A stretch of 6,205 nucleotides of DNA from Caldifarciminota bacterium. Its GTDB lineage: Bacteria > Hydrothermota > Hydrothermia > B15-G9 > DRBW01. The notes under the pieces were generated by a model. It was not told the DNA's origin. It saw nothing but the letters and a program-made list of their open reading frames with translations, and made no database searches. The position numbers and the translations under genes were made by a program. Shown one piece after another: positions 5,377-6,205 of this stretch (position 1 is the stretch's first letter; every line of letters begins with the position of its first letter). Location: contig DRBW01000192.1 of the NCBI GenBank assembly GCA_011042705.1, positions 1 through 6,205 of the forward strand. Direction: 5' to 3'.

Positions 5377-6205
5377 GCCTTCTTCTCTCCTCTTCCTCGA
5401 GCAGGGCTTCTATCAGTGGGTCGAGCTCCCCGTCGAGTATCTCCTCCAGATTATGAAGGGAAAGCCCGATCCTGTGGTCGGTGACCCTGTTCTGAGGGAA
5501 ATTATAAGTCCTTATTTTTTCGCTCCTGTCACCGGTGCCGATGTAGCTCCTCCTTATCCTGTCGAGTTTCTCCTCCTGTTCTCTCCTCTTCAGGTCGTAG
5601 AGCCTGGACTTCAGGATTCTCAACGCCTTTTCCTTGTTCTTGTGCTGTGAACGCTCATCCTGGCAGGTCACGGTTATCCCGGTGGGAATATGGGTGATCC
5701 GCACCGCAGAGTCGGTCATATTCACGTACTGACCGCCTGGCCCGCCCGCTCTGAACGTATCGATCTTGAGGTCATCGGGATTTATCTCGACCTCCACGTC
5801 TTCAGCTTCCGGCAGAACCACGACACTGGCGGCGGAGGTATGAATTCTGCCACCCGACTCCGTCTCGGGCACCCTCTGCACCCGGTGCACACCCGATTCG
5901 TATCTCAGATAGCCATAGGCGCCCTTACCCTCTACGATGAATGTTACCTCTTTGATCCCGCCCAGCTCCGTGGTTTTTATGTCGGTAACCGAGACTTTCC
6001 AGCCCTTTCTCTCAGCGTATTTTCTGTACATCTTGAAAAGGTCGGCGGCGAAGAGGGTGGCCTCTTCGCCGCCGGTACCTGCTCGTATCTCCACAATACA
6101 ATTGCGATCGAACTGAGGATCGCGGGGGACAAGCTTCTTCTTCAAATCCCTCTCGAGCTCTTCCTTGAGAGCCTGTAGCTTCCCCTGTTCCTCCTCGAGG
6201 TAATC
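5354..6205 (-). CDS. prfA: Peptide chain release factor 1 (5' end outside the window)
   Basis: RF1 ends translation at UAA and UAG. The frame is open to the window edge, giving 283 visible residues. With a usual length near 355-360, about 75 N-terminal residues are missing. The TTG at 6143-6145 is internal, because conserved helical sequence (DYLEEEQGKLQALKEELERD) continues upstream of it. Visible hallmarks, in order: VEIRAGTGGEEA; the codon-recognition loop RVPETES with Pro-Glu-Thr at 5861-5869 (RF1 type PxT; RF2 would have SPF); IHTSAASV; the catalytic GGQ in RAGGPGGQYVN, coded at 5729-5737; TCQDERSQHKNK; and TYNFPQNRVTDHRI. The C-terminus ends LEEIGAF, with TAA at 5354-5356. The gene is first in the visible operon, and its GGQ glutamine is the target of the PrmC encoded directly after it. 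The promoter lies outside the window. Confidence 0.97.
   Translation of the reverse strand, partial: DYLEEEQGKLQALKEELERDLKKKLVPRDPQFDRNCIVEIRAGTGGEEATLFAADLFKMYRKYAERKGWKVSVTDIKTTELGGIKEVTFIVEGKGAYGYLRYESGVHRVQRVPETESGGRIHTSAASVVVLPEAEDVEVEINPDDLKIDTFRAGGPGGQYVNMTDSAVRITHIPTGITVTCQDERSQHKNKEKALRILKSRLYDLKRREQEEKLDRIRRSYIGTGDRSEKIRTYNFPQNRVTDHRIGLSLHNLEEILDGELDPLIEALLEEEERRRLEEIGAF
5387..5391 (-). promoter_or_regulatory. Ribosome binding site of prmC, inside prfA
   Basis: AGGAG on the minus strand lies 10 nt upstream of the TTG at 5374-5376, within the Glu/Arg-rich end of prfA. The surrounding sequence is purine-rich, so the match is less distinctive than the one before the TPR-HTH gene, but it supports the TTG start. 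Confidence 0.55.

Noticed and set aside
6143..6145. TTG as the start codon of prfA, giving a 263-residue protein
   Set aside because: The frame continues upstream to the window edge with helical, Glu/Leu-rich sequence typical of the RF1 N-terminal domain, and a 263-residue RF1 would lack much of domain 1. The true start is outside the window.
5690..6178. Plus-strand open frame of 162 codons opposite prfA
   Set aside because: It lies wholly antisense to highly conserved RF1 sequence, and no protein family is recognisable. It is an artefact of codon bias on the other strand.
5354..6205. Release factor 2 instead of release factor 1
   Set aside because: The recognition loop is Pro-Glu-Thr within RVPETES, the RF1-type PxT tripeptide, with no SPF motif.

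Overview
The window looks like a piece of a diderm bacterial genome, probably from an uncultivated lineage near the FCB/WOR-3-type candidate phyla. This placement is an inference from three gene families: an exported SBBP beta-propeller repeat protein, a PorV/UPF0164-like outer-membrane protein and a solute-binding lipoprotein. Strong Shine-Dalgarno sequences (AAAGGAGG, AAGGAGGA, AGGAGG) and a sigma70-like promoter argue against a typical Bacteroidetes genome. Several genes start with TTG or GTG. No 16S or other phylogenetic marker beyond release factor 1 is present, so the assignment is soft.

Layout. On the minus strand, 2-469 encodes the N-terminal part of an exported SBBP-repeat protein. 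It runs into an in-frame TAA in the middle of its third repeat, next to the window edge. A 226-bp divergent intergenic region (470-695) holds a good plus-strand promoter and strong ribosome binding sites for both flanking genes. On the plus strand, 696-1718 (PorV-like outer-membrane protein) and 1715-2992 (family 1 solute-binding lipoprotein) overlap by GTGA and form a small cell-envelope operon. No transporter permease or ATPase gene is present.

From 6205 down to 2976 the minus strand carries one tightly packed operon in the order prfA (5' end outside the window), prmC, a TPR protein with a C-terminal helix-turn-helix, and a PgeF/YfiH laccase-domain protein. Junctions overlap by 23, 4 and 4 nt. 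PrmC methylates the GGQ glutamine of the release factor encoded just upstream, so the first two genes work as an enzyme and its substrate. The TPR-HTH protein is the least understood gene here. The operon ends at an intrinsic terminator (2967-2988) that lies inside the overlapping, convergent 3' ends of pgeF and the solute-binding protein gene.

The window holds no CRISPR array, RNA gene, insertion sequence or phage gene, and I found no clear new multi-gene system. The points most worth following up are the TPR-HTH protein in the release-factor operon, the terminator built into two overlapping coding ends, the outer-membrane/solute-binding pair, and the interrupted SBBP repeat gene.
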